Shown here: positions 25,318 through 38,131 of the stretch, one piece after another
Position numbering within the stretch: position 1 is the first letter of the stretch
Layout of the letters: the number at the start of each line of letters is the position of its first letter
Source: Takifugu bimaculatus
Taxonomy: Eukaryota; Chordata; Actinopteri; Tetraodontiformes; Tetraodontidae
NCBI GenBank assembly: GCA_004026145.2
Contig: CP034990.1
Span: 17,004,176 to 17,068,175 of the forward strand
DNA: 64,000 nt
Direction of reading: 5' to 3'
The notes under the pieces: generated by a model
What the model saw: only the letters and a program-made list of their open reading frames with translations
Database searches by the model: none
What the model was told of the DNA's origin: nothing
Made by a program: the position numbers and the translations under genes

Positions 25318-27155
25318 ATTATTTGGAATTTATTTGTATAGTCCCAATAAAATAAAGTTCAGTACTGGATTAAATGTCTTGGTAAGATTAATATTATTTT
25401 CAAGTAAAAGCCTTAAGCTGCTGCAGACGGGCCAGCTGGGCTCCGATTACCATCTGCAACAATCACAGAGGAGGAAACCAGTAGCTTCTGGCCAGCTTGT
25501 ATTATTTCTCTGGCAGGAGTAGCTGCTCTCCTCTACAGTCACATTCGGTCCGATGCAGGTACAGTACAGTTTCCCCTTCTGCCGGTCCCTCTATTCTCCA
25601 GCAGCTGGACCACTATCAGTCTGATCAGGACTCTTCATTTCTCCCCGACTGCCAATCCTCAGCTCACCCATCATCCTTAATATTACACCTGACCCCCGCC
25701 ACAGCTCGCTCGCTCATCTCCTCCCGTCTCTGCGGACCTCCCCTGCCCTTCCTTTCTCTCCCTGGTACGGACCTGTCCATGGCTGGCCAGCTGGCCATAT
25801 CCCTTTAAATCTGGCCCAGGCTGAGCCGCTGTCTCCAGGAGATTACTGCACACTCTCCGAGGCTCCACAGATGGGAGAGACAGGCTGCCAGCTGGCACTG
25901 GGACGCTCTCCATCCTCACTGGAGGCTGGCCAACAGGCCTGGCTCTCTGCTCTGCACTCTGCCCATTCACACTCCTGGTAGTTCTCCTCACATATCTCCA
26001 CTCTCTCCGCTTCCCTCCACCGCCCCCATTTCACTTAAAATTCTCAGGGATGAGAGGAAGACACATACCTCAAATTAAAACCTGCATAAAAACACACATA
26101 TATATCACACATTCTCACATTAACAGAACATGAAGGCATCTAATGTGACTGATATTTTAATAGTGCTTTTGTTTTAGGTGTCAGAGAGTTATCAGGAGAC
26201 GATCGGGTCTGTTGACAATGGAAATATATGACAGGATGTCAAACATTACACTGTTAAGCTTGACAGATGTACCTCATAGAACGGACACAATGTTAACCAG
26301 ATATTTGAGAGAGCGTTTGTTTTAGGCTACACGTGATGTTAGCGGTGCAAACAGTTAATGTTTGAAGTGATTAAATGCATTACAACTATAACTGCTGTGG
26401 GAAGGTGCCTTCTTTTTATTCTGAAATGCAAACATGCTTATGGACTGAATGCTGAATTTGAATAGAAACTCTAACAAAACTCTTCTAATGCGTGGCACTG
26501 TGCCTAATATACATTATATATACTTTCACACTCTCACATAGAAAACCTTGAACCGCTGAAGACCACCTTCTCCCTCTCTTCCAGTCACTTCCTGGGCTCT
26601 TCTGGTGTTTTCACACACATGGACGCACGGGTGCACACGCACATGTACGCACATGTATATAATCTTCCAGGATTGGACAAGTTCATCATCCCCGTGTGTG
26701 GCGCCACGATAAGACCCAGACCTTCCAGTGTGGCAAAGAAGAAAGCCGAGGTAGAATAAAAGAATATATATATATCATTATCCTCTCTGTCCTGTTATCT
26801 GCCGACTTCCATTACAGGGAAATAAGACGCTTTCATCCTGGAGGAAAAACATCAGGAAATGTGTTTTGTGATGGCGTGACGACACGCTGTTTCACCTCGC
26901 ACCATTAATGCGTCCCTGCACGGCTGAGACCGAGATGTCTGCCGCTCACAGTTGCCATTCGTACAAAGCCAGACGGACCCCGTATGAGTTAAATACACGT
27001 ATTTGCCGACGTGGACGGACGGCATTAGTAGCGGAGAGAAAACGTGGGGAAACTTTTCTCCCTGTCCTTCTGCCAGACCACCTGCTGCGTACTGAGATGA
27101 TTACAGTGCGAGATTGCTGCGCCAGATTACTGTGACCCTGAGGACCCCTCCAGAT

Positions 27156-27207
27156 GGACACACACAAACACACACAGACACACACACCCCCACACACACA
27201 CAAACAC
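27156..27207. repeat. Imperfect (CA)n tract
   Basis: CA repeats broken by AAA, GA and CCCC interruptions. Confidence 0.85.
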
Positions 27208-28479
27208 CTGGCATCTCATTTTAGGACACTATGTTGCCACCATAACTTCTTATACACATTGCATACTTTGCATTTTTACAACCCTCCTGTTGTCTGTTGT
27301 GGGCAGTTCCCACATAAATGAGTTCTGGGTCATATGTACACAGCAGAGAGACATATGGAGCCTTTGGGGTAAAGGGGCAAAGTAGGAGTGTGTCCATTAG
27401 GAACCATAGCTGTTTACTGTGCACTGAATCCTTATCGGGTGTGTTCTGTAAATCGTTTAGTCATCCATAGGTTAAAAATAAAAGTTCTGATATAAGGTCA
27501 GCTATAAGCTGCATTGGATGATTGCAACAGAATATTTTAGTCCCACTCTAGGGTCACTTTGATTATTATTCGTAGATGTTTCGTGTTACCTCTAGGCGTA
27601 TTGCATGCATTCTGCATCACCGTAGCTCAAAATGTCATTAAAAGACAAGTGAATTACAGCCATAAAGAAGATATGACACTAAATACAAAATAAGTACAGA
27701 TAATAAATTACTCACTCACAAAATTAACATAAAATCATAATTATATACAATATTATATAATAGCCTTGTGCTATATAGTGTGAAGTATTATTATGCTATG
27801 CATGTAGTTCCTTTATGGAAGTTTGTCTTGCATCACACCAAATAATTCCATAACTACATTTGTATAGCTAAAGCACAGATAATGTCAGATGCTATGCAAT
27901 ATTCTGCTTTATTATTGTATCCACCTATAAGGGGTTCTAATGGGAACAGTAACGAGCAAACCTCTCATTCCTAGATGAATGACACGGAAGCTTTAAAGAA
28001 AAGCTCGGAATTATTTCGGCATGTCCACTCTGAAAGCAACAGAGTACACGCTCAGGTGCACAGCAGAATGGCAGCCTATTGATATCCCCACCGATTCAAT
28101 TGGCATGAAGAGAGGCAGGAGAGGAAAAAGCAGGGAAGAGGTCTCTGTTAACTGACATGACGGAGCATCACTTCCCATCACACGTGATGGACTGTCATTA
28201 CGCCTCACATCCAACTGCACATCTCTCCTCACCAGACTGTGGACGTCACATGATATCAGTGAAATGGAGAAGTTAACTGGAGGCTCTCTGTCTGTCCCTC
28301 CGTTCCATTTCTCCACCCTCGCCCTACGTGCCACCTCGCACTATCACCCCCGCCCCTGCTACCCACCCCTCCTCTCCTGCCATGTTTGCAATAGCGAGGG
28401 CTTTGGAGGGTGGCACTCTGATGGCGTGAAGCCAGATGGCAGCCACAAGGCAGGAGACGTGGTGCAGAGTAACGAAGGC

Positions 28480-28570
28480 TGCACGCACGCACACACATAC
28501 ACACACACTCACTCATACAAATACACACACATGCAGACGCACTCACACAAGCGCACAGACACACACACTC
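28480..28570. repeat. Imperfect CA-rich array
   Basis: ACGCACGC then ACACAT, ACTCACTC, ATACACACAC and AGACACACAC: a decayed CA microsatellite. It accounts for the His-Thr-rich frames here. Confidence 0.85.
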
Positions 28571-30822
28571 TCAATCAGTCACTCACACTTTCTCTGCTTA
28601 ATGAACAGCCATGAATTATTCATCACACACTTGCACACGTGCACGGCTCATACACAGCTCCCGTTAGCAACAGAAGGCTCTGAGACTTCGTTCTGTTTTA
28701 TTATCATTTCTCCAGGCATTTTCCTTGGTTCTAAAGGAATACCAGGTGGTGCCCGACCCATCAAACTACCAACTCCTCCTCCATTTCCCCCACTGTGCAC
28801 CTTGTCCCGAGTCCTTGTCATCTCTCAGCATGTTTTATACTTTTCTCTCCCTGCCTCCTACACCTCTGCTGCATGCCAGCCTACACAAGACAGACAAAAT
28901 AAAGCAAAGCAGAAAGAGGAAGCTCAGAAGGCACCATTATAGCAACTGTGCAGACGATTCACAAGGGTAAAGTCACAGTGTTTCACTCCGTTTTAAATTC
29001 TATAAATTAAAAGGTGTGAAATTGGAGATGTTTCCATACACTGACATATTCATTTTATTGGAAAAAAAACTAGACAAAACTGACAAAACTCTTTTTTCAT
29101 CAATGCATTTTCATAAATGAATTTTCCTTCAAATGAAATCCTTGAAAATTGTGTTACTAGAGAGAGCAGAGTATTGTTTTTTATTCCTTGAAAATTGAAT
29201 TTCTTTTTTCTCCTGTTACAATTGTTGTTTATTTTTACTGCTTTAATCAGTGTTAAATATGAGTTGCACATCAATTCACATTAAATAGGGATAAGGTGAA
29301 GATTGTGAGATACATTTATGACAGTGCATGCATTTAATATTGTGACACTTCTTGATAAAACGATTTTTGATGAGATTCTTCTTTTGCCCCACATGGGGGA
29401 TAAAAGCTGTGACGGATATTTGATAGATGGATAAATGAAAGCTTGCCCTCACTGTTAGACAGGTTCCGAAGAGGAAGGAGTGTATTGTTTGAACAGAGGA
29501 AAGAGCAGAGCTCTCTGGGGAGAGGGAAGGATGGGAGAGTGTGATAAGGTGTTTGAGGATGAGAGAAATGATGGAAGAAAAAGAAAAAAGAGAGAGGGGG
29601 AGGGGGGGGGGTTATAGAGTGTCAAGAGAAGAGGGACAGCCGGTGCTGTTGTAGTAAAGGTCACCAGCCTCCCCTGTGAGGTTGAGTGGTATTTGAACCT
29701 CACTTTTGCAGGTACAATGTCTATTCACTGTCATTCCTGTGCCTGTGTAGGTGGGTTTGGAACGTGTTTGTTTAGGAGAGCCAGACGGCACGGACCAGAG
29801 CGCAGTTTAATTGTCTGTAACAATGAATCCTTTAGGATCCATTGTGCACACACAAACACACGCGCACCTTTAGGCTGGGGACAGTCACGCTTTTCCACAT
29901 GTTTATACATTAATGACACTAAGCTGTGTTATTTACTTCCTGGTCGAACAACAACAGCATTAGAATAAATCACAAAAAAATCTGCATCATTAACCTAAAC
30001 GATGATTCCTTTCATTGTGGGAGTATGAAACAAAGAGGGACCAGCGGGTTAATCCTGACTTTTATCAGTAGATGCTGTGTGATTAAAAACAAATGGCTGC
30101 ACATTTATTTTGAATCCCGGTTTGTCCCTGAGCTTCATGTGGAATCTGAATGCAGCAGGAGAACCTCTGGAACGGCCCAAGGAGCAGCACGTGGAGCAGT
30201 CTGTGGGTGCGTTGATGATTACCACGCCAGCAGAAGAGAGTTATTAAGGCAAAGACTTTGACAAGATCTCATCCGGTCGGACAGATGGAGCGAGCCTGGA
30301 GTTTCTGACAGTACTGAGTGAAAAAGCCCCAGCAGTCCTGAAAACAACAAGTACTGTGGGCACATATGAGCACGAGATAGATAAATAAATGAGCATTTGA
30401 TGAGAGGTCTGATCTGGAAAAACTGATCTGATTCTGCAGCACAACTGTGAAATGCAGTGCATTACTGATCTGCAGGGGCGTTTTAATCAAGCCAGCATCT
30501 GTGTGATCAACTGTAGTCTACCCACTTTAATATGGCAAAAGCAAATCCATGAACAACAGAAAATGTCAAAGAGAGAGAGAAAATGTTTTCTTTGCGATAA
30601 TGCTTGCATAGCTGCTTGTATTCTATGAATGATTTTATTCTTGCGTTTATTTTTGCATAGAACACAAGAAGAAAAGAATCCAGCATTTGCTTCACATTGT
30701 CTCTTGTGGGTTTTGTTTTTCTTCCGTGCCAAACCATCTGACAGGCAGTGACAGCTACAAGCAAATGCTTTTTGCCAGCATTCAAAGGACCGTAGAGGTG
30801 ATGTCTGATAAATGAGCAAAAT

Positions 30823-30841
30823 CCCCCCCCCCCCCCCCCCC
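30823..30841 (+). repeat. Poly-C run, 19 nt
   Basis: Uninterrupted C. Confidence 0.95.
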
Positions 30842-31040
30842 AAGTGTCAGATATTGTACAGTGCATCTTCAGATGGGCTTAATATTTAATACGCTGATTG
30901 TTTTACATTTAACACATGAGCCCAACCATCAGAGTTTGGCGTAGAATTTTCCGTGTAGCATTTAAAAGACGCAGGACGCGGCTGTTTTTGCATCTTTATT
31001 CTAATCTTTGACTCAGTTTGAATATAGCAGTTTGATTACG

Positions 31041-31070
31041 GGTGGGGGTGGGGGTGGGGGTGGGGGTGGA
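31041..31070 (+). repeat. (GGGGGT)n minisatellite with G-quadruplex potential
   Basis: Four full GGGGGT units flanked by GGT and GG: four runs of five G separated by single T. This is an ideal intramolecular G-quadruplex pattern with one-base loops. Confidence 0.9.
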
Positions 31071-31141
31071 GGCCATTGTTCCTCGTTCTTTATTTCTGTG
31101 AAAGTAAGTGTGACTAATTTTGAGAGACATGCAGAGGGTGG

Positions 31142-31143
<2 letters not shown>

Positions 31144-31206
<63 letters not shown>

Positions 31207-31212
31207 GTGTGT
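31144..31212. repeat. (GT)n microsatellite
   Basis: About 34 GT units with one GC interruption near 31201; lies 75 bp from the G-rich minisatellite. Confidence 0.97.
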
Positions 31213-34200
31213 TTAGCTGAGACAGAGGGAGCGATAGAATCAGAAAGCAGCGGGAGGTTTGGAGAGAAAGATATTTAAGACATGGAGGGGGCGCGGAGGC
31301 GACAGTCATTATCACCTGGGCTTGTCCCCCTGCAAACGATGCACACCTCATCTTCTTACCCTGCCAATCAATAGATCCTCTGTCTGATCCTTACGCCCGA
31401 CCCTGCAAGAGGACCGCGGACCTGAGTGAAGACGCTGTCGGCTCTGCTTGTTCTGTCTTCTGACATCAGTATCCCTCCGCTTTGCTCTTGCACATTTACA
31501 TTTATAAAGAGCAAAAAGGTTCTTTGTGAGAGACATAAAGATCCTTTAAATATCTCTAATAAAGACTCTATTTTGAATATTTCTATGGAGATAGGCTAAA
31601 TAATGTCAAGTGATGCTCCTCAAATGATTTTTCAGTAGGTTCGAATGTAAGAAACTGGAGCTTGTGAATTTATTTATGTACATTTTGACGGTTTTAAATG
31701 AATCTGTGCTCTAAAAAAGGCAGAAAGAGCGATCAACTGGAGTCATACCTGGATTTCTGTGGGTAGCATTAATGCTAAATTAATGTAGAACTATAATAAT
31801 AAAAGGAGGAAGAACAGCCTCTCAATTACAACCGTTAATGTGATTTTTACTCGATCTGGACACTAAAGCTTTTCTAAGCGAATTAAACAACTGATGTCTG
31901 TGAAAGTTGCGTCATAAAAACATAAGCAGAAAATTTAATGAGAGATTGAGAAAAGACAATAAATTGAAGTTAATTGGAACCTGAACTCCACTTCAAAGAG
32001 ACTGAGTTACCAAACAGTGAACGGAATTCTTTCATAGACCGTCATTGTTAGTGTTCCATCAGGTGATGTTCTGGAATTCTTTAAGATGGAAAGTTAATAT
32101 TAGATATGGTTAAAATCATTCTGGAGTTGCTCCATTTCATCTGGAGCAACACAATCATGAACTATTTTGTTCATCAAATTTAACAGGTTTGTTCCACTCG
32201 GCTCCATAACGAGGCTGCAGAGACCTGCCTCTCTGGGCCTCTGTCTTAAATGACAGTGTAATTGCGGGACTGCGGGTCGTGCCCCCCCCCACCCCACCCC
32301 CCCCACCCGCAGTGCTGAGATGAGCGCATGACTGCATCAGTGCTGACCCCTTGATCCCGCCTCTCGTTTTGTCTCTTTCCCCCACTCTGCTCATTTTCTG
32401 TCTCCATCTCTGTCAGTGTGTCTACATCCAATCTGCCTGTCTGCCTCTCGCACACCTTAAAGCATCTGAACTCCTCGTGTCTGCAAGGATACATTTCTTT
32501 TCTGAAGTAAACGTCCCAGCGGGGAGGTGGACGCACGCTGGCTCGTTAATGCGCACAAGCGCTGCAGCCTCACTGCTGTCACCTTTAAAGCTCTAACAAT
32601 GACATGGAATAAAGAGAGGAGTGGTGTGTAGCCGTCATTACACAACGTGCGATATCACAGCAATGACCCCTCTCTGCACAGATCAACACACTGGTGACTC
32701 TGCGCTGAACTAAAAGGGATTTTACATAACACAGCAGCTTCCTGCTATTAGCATAAATACGCAGCATTGGTTGAGCCTCCATTTGTAGTTTTTGTAAACA
32801 TTGTGCTGCCGGACTAATACAAGCATTTATCGTATTGTGGTGAACAAACTTGGCCTTAAGTCAAGGGGCAGCTAGCGCCTCAAACATCATCCCAACTGCT
32901 TTCACCACCTTTGTTGTGCAGTGCGTGACAATATGACCAGCTGTACAGCTGTATGGCTGGATGGGAGACACGTGTGTAGGAGGAGGACTCAGAAGGACGG
33001 ATCGCGTTTGGCTAGTTATTCACTCTCAGTTGGTACACTCAAAATACATTTTTTCCATTGTTTATTGCTAGCTGCTAACTGTTGTTAGCCTCCCAGCGGT
33101 GGGTTGCATCCATGACATGTTAATAGAAACTTTGCCTGGATGGATGCAGAACTCAACCCAGCAACTTCACATCCAAGCAGTTTATTTCCGAGCCCCGCCC
33201 CAGGGGTCACATCGTGTGGTCCGTAATCAAGGAGCAGCGATCCCAAGTTGTCGTCTTTGCTGTCTAGGTAAGAGCGGATGATGCGCAGGAAGCCTAATTT
33301 CTTTGTGTCTGTTGATCAATACACACGGTGGGCAATCTGTGGTGGATCAGTACGCTGATTACCGAGAAACAATTGTAATCAGTGACCAGCTGTTCAGGGG
33401 ACTTCATCATTCCAGAGGTGAGCACCATATGCAGTATTTATTAAAGCCGGCTCTTCCTGCTTTATTGTGTTCTGGGATGATCATTCAGGATGAGCTGCAG
33501 GACCAGGAACACACTCACCGGTACCCTGTGATCCTTTAATGGTAGTTACGCACTTGTAGGATCTCCTAATGTCCCACGTGAACAGAGACAAGTGTGAGAG
33601 ATTTGTGCACGGCGAGGCATAACCCTTGTCGTGTGTGACCCCAGGAGGGGATGAGATGTCTCCATTCACACATCACCTCTGGCATGATGGAACGGCTTCC
33701 ACTGAACTCACGAGTCTGTGTTGTCATTTCAAATTTACATGTGCATAAACTGCATAATTTTAAGTTTCAATATTTTGTGGTTGACAGACGGATGGACAGA
33801 CGGACGGAAGAAGAGTACTGTGAGTTTACGAGGCTGGAGCAGGAGGAACTTAATGATCAGTTTCTTCTCCCCTGAACGCTCCTAAGAGAAATACCACCGT
33901 CACGTTAATTGGTCCCCTCCAAAATTCAGAGATTTAAAGGAAAAAGCCACGGAAAGCCATATTTGGTTTTAGAGCAGCTGTTTACATAATTACATGGGGG
34001 AGCTGCCAAATTAATTCCAAATTTAAGGCAAATTATAATGACTGACAGAGCCGCACTACTGGACACTCGTGTCCAAAGAAACTGTGCACGTCTGCAGCTC
34101 GTGCTGGCGTAAGGAGGAGCTCTGGCTAATGACGCCATGTTGAGAGGCTCGTGTTAGCAACGATGGCTACAAAAGTGAACCAGAATAGTCTCGACACAGC

Positions 34201-36329
34201 TCGTGTTATTTCAACGTTTTCGTTTTGGTCCTGTGAGTTAAATGTTTTCCTTTGAAAGCAAATTTATTATTGGACCTTTCTGTTAGTCTGTAGTATCTAT
34301 AATGTTACTAAGGATGTTTAAAATAGTAAAAATGCTAAATATTCTTTCAAGATTAAATATGATTTTTTATTTTGCTTAGCATATAGAACCTGGTGTTTCT
34401 GGCTTTGCGTGATCTCATATTAGTGGGCTGTTTTTTCTTGTTCTGAACAAAATAACCGGGGAAACTGACTGTTTGGGTTTGTGTGCTGCATTTATGTATG
34501 TGATTGGCGCTAAAGCATAAAGCGCAGATTCTGTTTCAGCCGGTGTCACCACAACAATCTCACGAACTAATGTTTCAGAACACTTTCACGACATCTGCAG
34601 ACGCATTTCGTGCTAACATCTGCTGCACCCGCAGTGAAAACACCCACCAACCCGCCGATTCTGCCGTCTTGAGCAGGTACGACTCATTGCACACATCAAA
34701 CAAAATCATCCCATTTAGATTGCAATATTTAAGAAAAAAAAAAGTCACAACTGTAATAACAACTGTTGACGCGCTCCTGTCGTCAAGTAAAAAACTGAAA
34801 AGCTACAAATAGGAATCATGTGTTGAAATCATCTAATTAGTTGTCAGATTTGTCTGTAGCATGAACAATTTACAGATATTCTGTACTTGTGTTAGATGCA
34901 TCTTTAATATATATCAGCACATAACACATTATTTAATGTATAGTTATAGTTCAATTTCACATGAACTGATGAACATATAAACATATTGTTAAAAAAATCA
35001 ACTTATTATCAAATGATATGTTTACTGCACCTGAATCCTAATGTGTATTATTCATTTTTACAACCACATTTAATATAGCTTAAGTTTTTTTTTTTTTACT
35101 GCTGTCTCACCAAATCCGTTTCAGTCATGTTAATCCCCACCGATTTAACACAATTTCTTTAGCAGGAAGCTGTTAAATCAATGTATTCACCTCAACTGAC
35201 TTCATCTCATTCAGTTTGTTCAGAACTTTTAAAACACGTTTTTGCTTTTAGAGCTGCATTCATAGAAGGCCAACCAATCAGGAACATGGAGCTTTTAAAA
35301 CCATGAAATTCACAACATCTGGTAAAAATGACCAGAAATTGGCAAATTTTAAAAGAAGCAACCTTGTCTGGCTACTAAAGCGAGTTGGTGAAATCATCCA
35401 AATCCTTTCACCTTTCCATCACAACCGTGACTGTTTCTAAGGATCGGGGTACATTCTACTACCTACATTTTGAGACAATAATGAAATTAAAACCACTCAA
35501 AATCTGCGTGAAATACATTAAACACTAAACATGAAGGACAGATTCTCTTTCAGTTACACATATGTTTATAAAAAGAACAATTATACCAAGAAAAATTCAC
35601 CTAATTATTCCAATGTTCTCCTCAACGCCTGTTACCCGCAGCATCACCTTGACATATGGAGCTTCCCAACCTCCACCCAAATTAAAACAAGGAGGGCAAA
35701 AATATATTTTCCAATTCGGCAGATGTGAGTCATTTCATCTTGTGATTCAAATGAGTTTGGTGTTTTGTGTGAACAGATGTCCGTATCCCACCTCCTTTAT
35801 CAGCATTAGCTGATTGGGGTTTAGCATGCAGCTCGCCGTGCTTCTGCCTCACAGGTACGAACACACTAATCTGCCTCTGCACAGCTGTGCGATGGCAAAA
35901 AAAAAGGAGGGAGGAGAGAAGATGAGGAAAAAACACAGAGAAAGGGCACGATGTAAAAGAGAGGGAAACAATTAAAAGAGATGAATAAAGAAATGGAGAG
36001 GGGAGAGATGGTGGGTGGGCAAGACAGGTAGCCAGAGGGATGCTGGGGAAAAGAGGAGAAGAAAGACAGAAAATAAAGGGAAGAGCAAAAGAGCTTTAAG
36101 AATGAGAACCCATTCATCTGGGAGCACTGGGGCAGCAGTCACCTGTTTGTGTGACGCTGGTGACTCTCAGATAATCCCTCAACTCACCTGTAGGGGGAGG
36201 GGGGGGTCATACTGTCTCCCTGCCAAAGGTGCGGGAGCTCCCAGGTACGTGCGCAGTGCAGACATGTCAAAGTCTGTCAAAGCACCTCACGCCAGAGACG
36301 TTACCTTTTCCCTGCGCGTTCTTTGATCG

Positions 36330-36365
36330 GTGTGTGTTGTGTGTGTGTGTGTGTGTGTGTGTGTG
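36330..36365. repeat. (GT)n microsatellite
   Basis: GT array with one TT interruption near 36337. Confidence 0.95.
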
Positions 36366-36659
36366 ATGCGTTTGTTTCCCGCTAACAACGGGGCTCTTTC
36401 TGCCTGCGCACCTGTTCAGCAGCCCTGACATCAGCAGCACAAAGACCACCTCTGCACCCCAGTGCAGCGTGGCAGGGAGGGAAAATGAGTTGGGCTGGAG
36501 CAGACACGGCGGGGGATGCTGGGTAGCATCAGGGCGACGGCTGGAAATAGAAATCTCGGTATGAAAAATAACAAAAATGGGATGCGATGCTCGGCCCGCG
36601 ATGACGAGGTGTAAGTGCGCTGGTGCCGCGTCCCCTGTGTCATTTTTCTCCACCCTGGG

Positions 36660-36850
36660 GAGTTGATCGTGTGCACTCAGCTTGTGGGCTCATTAAAAAG
36701 CACCCATTATCCCGACATTTGCACGCATCACATGCAAAACTAATTTACTTGTAAGAAATTAAAAGTTCATTTTAATTGAGCTCGCACTGCAGTATGCAAA
36801 TTAGGAGTACATAATGTACATTGATGCGGAGCAGACAACACACTGAAAAT
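36660..36850. promoter_or_regulatory. Enhancer-like block with POU octamer (candidate conserved element)
   Basis: A perfect octamer ATGCAAAT lies at 36794-36801, directly followed by TAGGAG, and a near-octamer ATGCAAAA lies near 36732. They are interleaved with homeodomain cores (CATTAAAAAG, ACTAATTTAC, TTTTAATTGAG). No coding frame and no simple repeat. Called on motif density. Confidence 0.3.
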
Positions 36851-37034
36851 GGACTTAACCCTTTCGTAAGAACATGGGCGGCAACGAAAATAGAAACAAA
36901 GAAACCCCAAGACGAACAGTGCAATTCATGAGAGCGTGACAATTTATGTTTTTATTTGGTATTAATGAAAGCAGCAGTCTCGCACTTTGTGACTGATGTC
37001 AGCACAAGCATCACATTGTACAGTCAGGCGCGTA

Positions 37035-37039
<5 letters not shown>

Positions 37040-37102
<63 letters not shown>
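37040..37102. repeat. (GT)n microsatellite
   Basis: About 31 uninterrupted GT units. Confidence 0.97.
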
Positions 37103-37103
<1 letters not shown>

Positions 37104-37889
37104 AGGTCAGAGGTGAGGGATAAAATCTGAGGTCAAGCAGTAAATAGAATGGAACAGGGCTTTCATCTTTTGTGTGGGTGCATGTTGTAGATAATACGTG
37201 CCTGTGTTTGCAGTCTTCTCCCGAGAGTTTGCCTGCTCGGCTTAAACGTCACGCTCTGACCTTCTTGACCCGCCATCGGCCCGTCAATAGCAAATAACAT
37301 GTCAATAAACACAGTCACCTGCAGTGTTCCATTATAGAGGAGAAGGAAGGGGGGAAGGATGGGTGACAATAGTGTCTGAATGTGTGTGTGTGTGCGTGTG
37401 TGTCCTCACATTTAGTACATTGTGAGCACCTACATTCTCATTCTACCAGCAAAGTGGGACCAGATTTGTGGGCTTCACATGATCAAAGGACGTAATTTTA
37501 TGGTTGAGGTGAGAACGCGGTTTACGCATGCCAATGCTTTAAAATTAGATATAACAATCCACAGAAATAAAACGTTTAACTTTTCATGTATCATGGTTGA
37601 ATGTTCTGCGAACAGGTGAGGCGCGAACGAGGCTGTTGCCAGCAGAAGAGAGATTTTCCAGTATGAAACAGGAAGCAGGATTGCAGGATACCGCGTCTTA
37701 CATCATTTCCCGACAGTTGCTTTTCCAGCAGAGAAGCCAGTGGGAGCCTCCTGTCGAAGTGGGAGCATTGCGCGCCCGTGTTGCATTAAAGGCAGCGTGA
37801 TATGCTGATTGGCTGCACATTACCCAAACTCACATCATGCAGAGTCTCTGGAGTCAGCCCTTACTCAGCAAGGCTTTTCCCCCCCCCCC

Positions 37890-38100
37890 ACATGTGATTG
37901 TGTTTGGGAACGACAGGTGAGCGCGGCGCTAGCGTGGCGAAGCTGCTTGGCACGGGGGGCCGGAATCGAAGGCGGGCGCATTGTTAGCTGGCCCTTAATG
38001 AGCAAAGTGTTGATTTGGCGCTGATCCTAATAGGATCAAAGCTGTCATTTGGCTCCCTGGATGGCTGACAGGAGGCCAGGCCTGGCATGCCACCAAGAAG
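37890..38100. promoter_or_regulatory. Enhancer-like block with TCF/LEF-type sites (candidate conserved element)
   Basis: CpG-containing, complex sequence with CCTTAATGAGCAAAG, TTGATTTGGCGC, the palindrome-like ATCCTAATAGGAT and ATCAAAGCTGTCATTTG. CAAAG and ATCAAAG resemble TCF/LEF sites. No repeat or frame explains it. Confidence 0.28.
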
Positions 38101-38131
38101 GAAGAGAGACAACATTGCTTTCACAGCCTAC
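38087..38131 (+). other. Possible short coding-type exon (ATG to splice donor), unassigned
   Basis: An ATG with G at -3 opens a 15-codon frame with a basic N-terminus (MPPRRKR) that runs into TAC/GTAAGTA, a near-perfect donor at 38131/38132. No continuing exon or matching protein is known to me, so this could easily be chance. Confidence 0.12.

Larger units (their letters stand above)
18446..31000. other. Intergenic block, no gene seen
   Basis: Contains long (CA)n and (GA)n microsatellites near 18.65-19.0 kb, homopolymer G runs at 20036 and 25304, a GGAT array at 23236, CA-rich stretches at 27.16 and 28.48 kb, and a C run at 30823. A CpG-richer patch lies at about 21095-21160. The segment 22140-23060 is unusually free of simple repeats. 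Open frames up to 168 codons are repeat-derived or chance. Confidence 0.6.

Noticed and set aside
25325..25360. ATTTATTTGTATAGTCCCAAT, resembling the common fish TTTATTTATATAGCACC repeat end
   Set aside because: The match is too short and imperfect to call an element.
28436..28942. 168-codon plus-strand frame rich in His and Thr
   Set aside because: Its first third is a CA-repeat translation; the rest shows no coding character.
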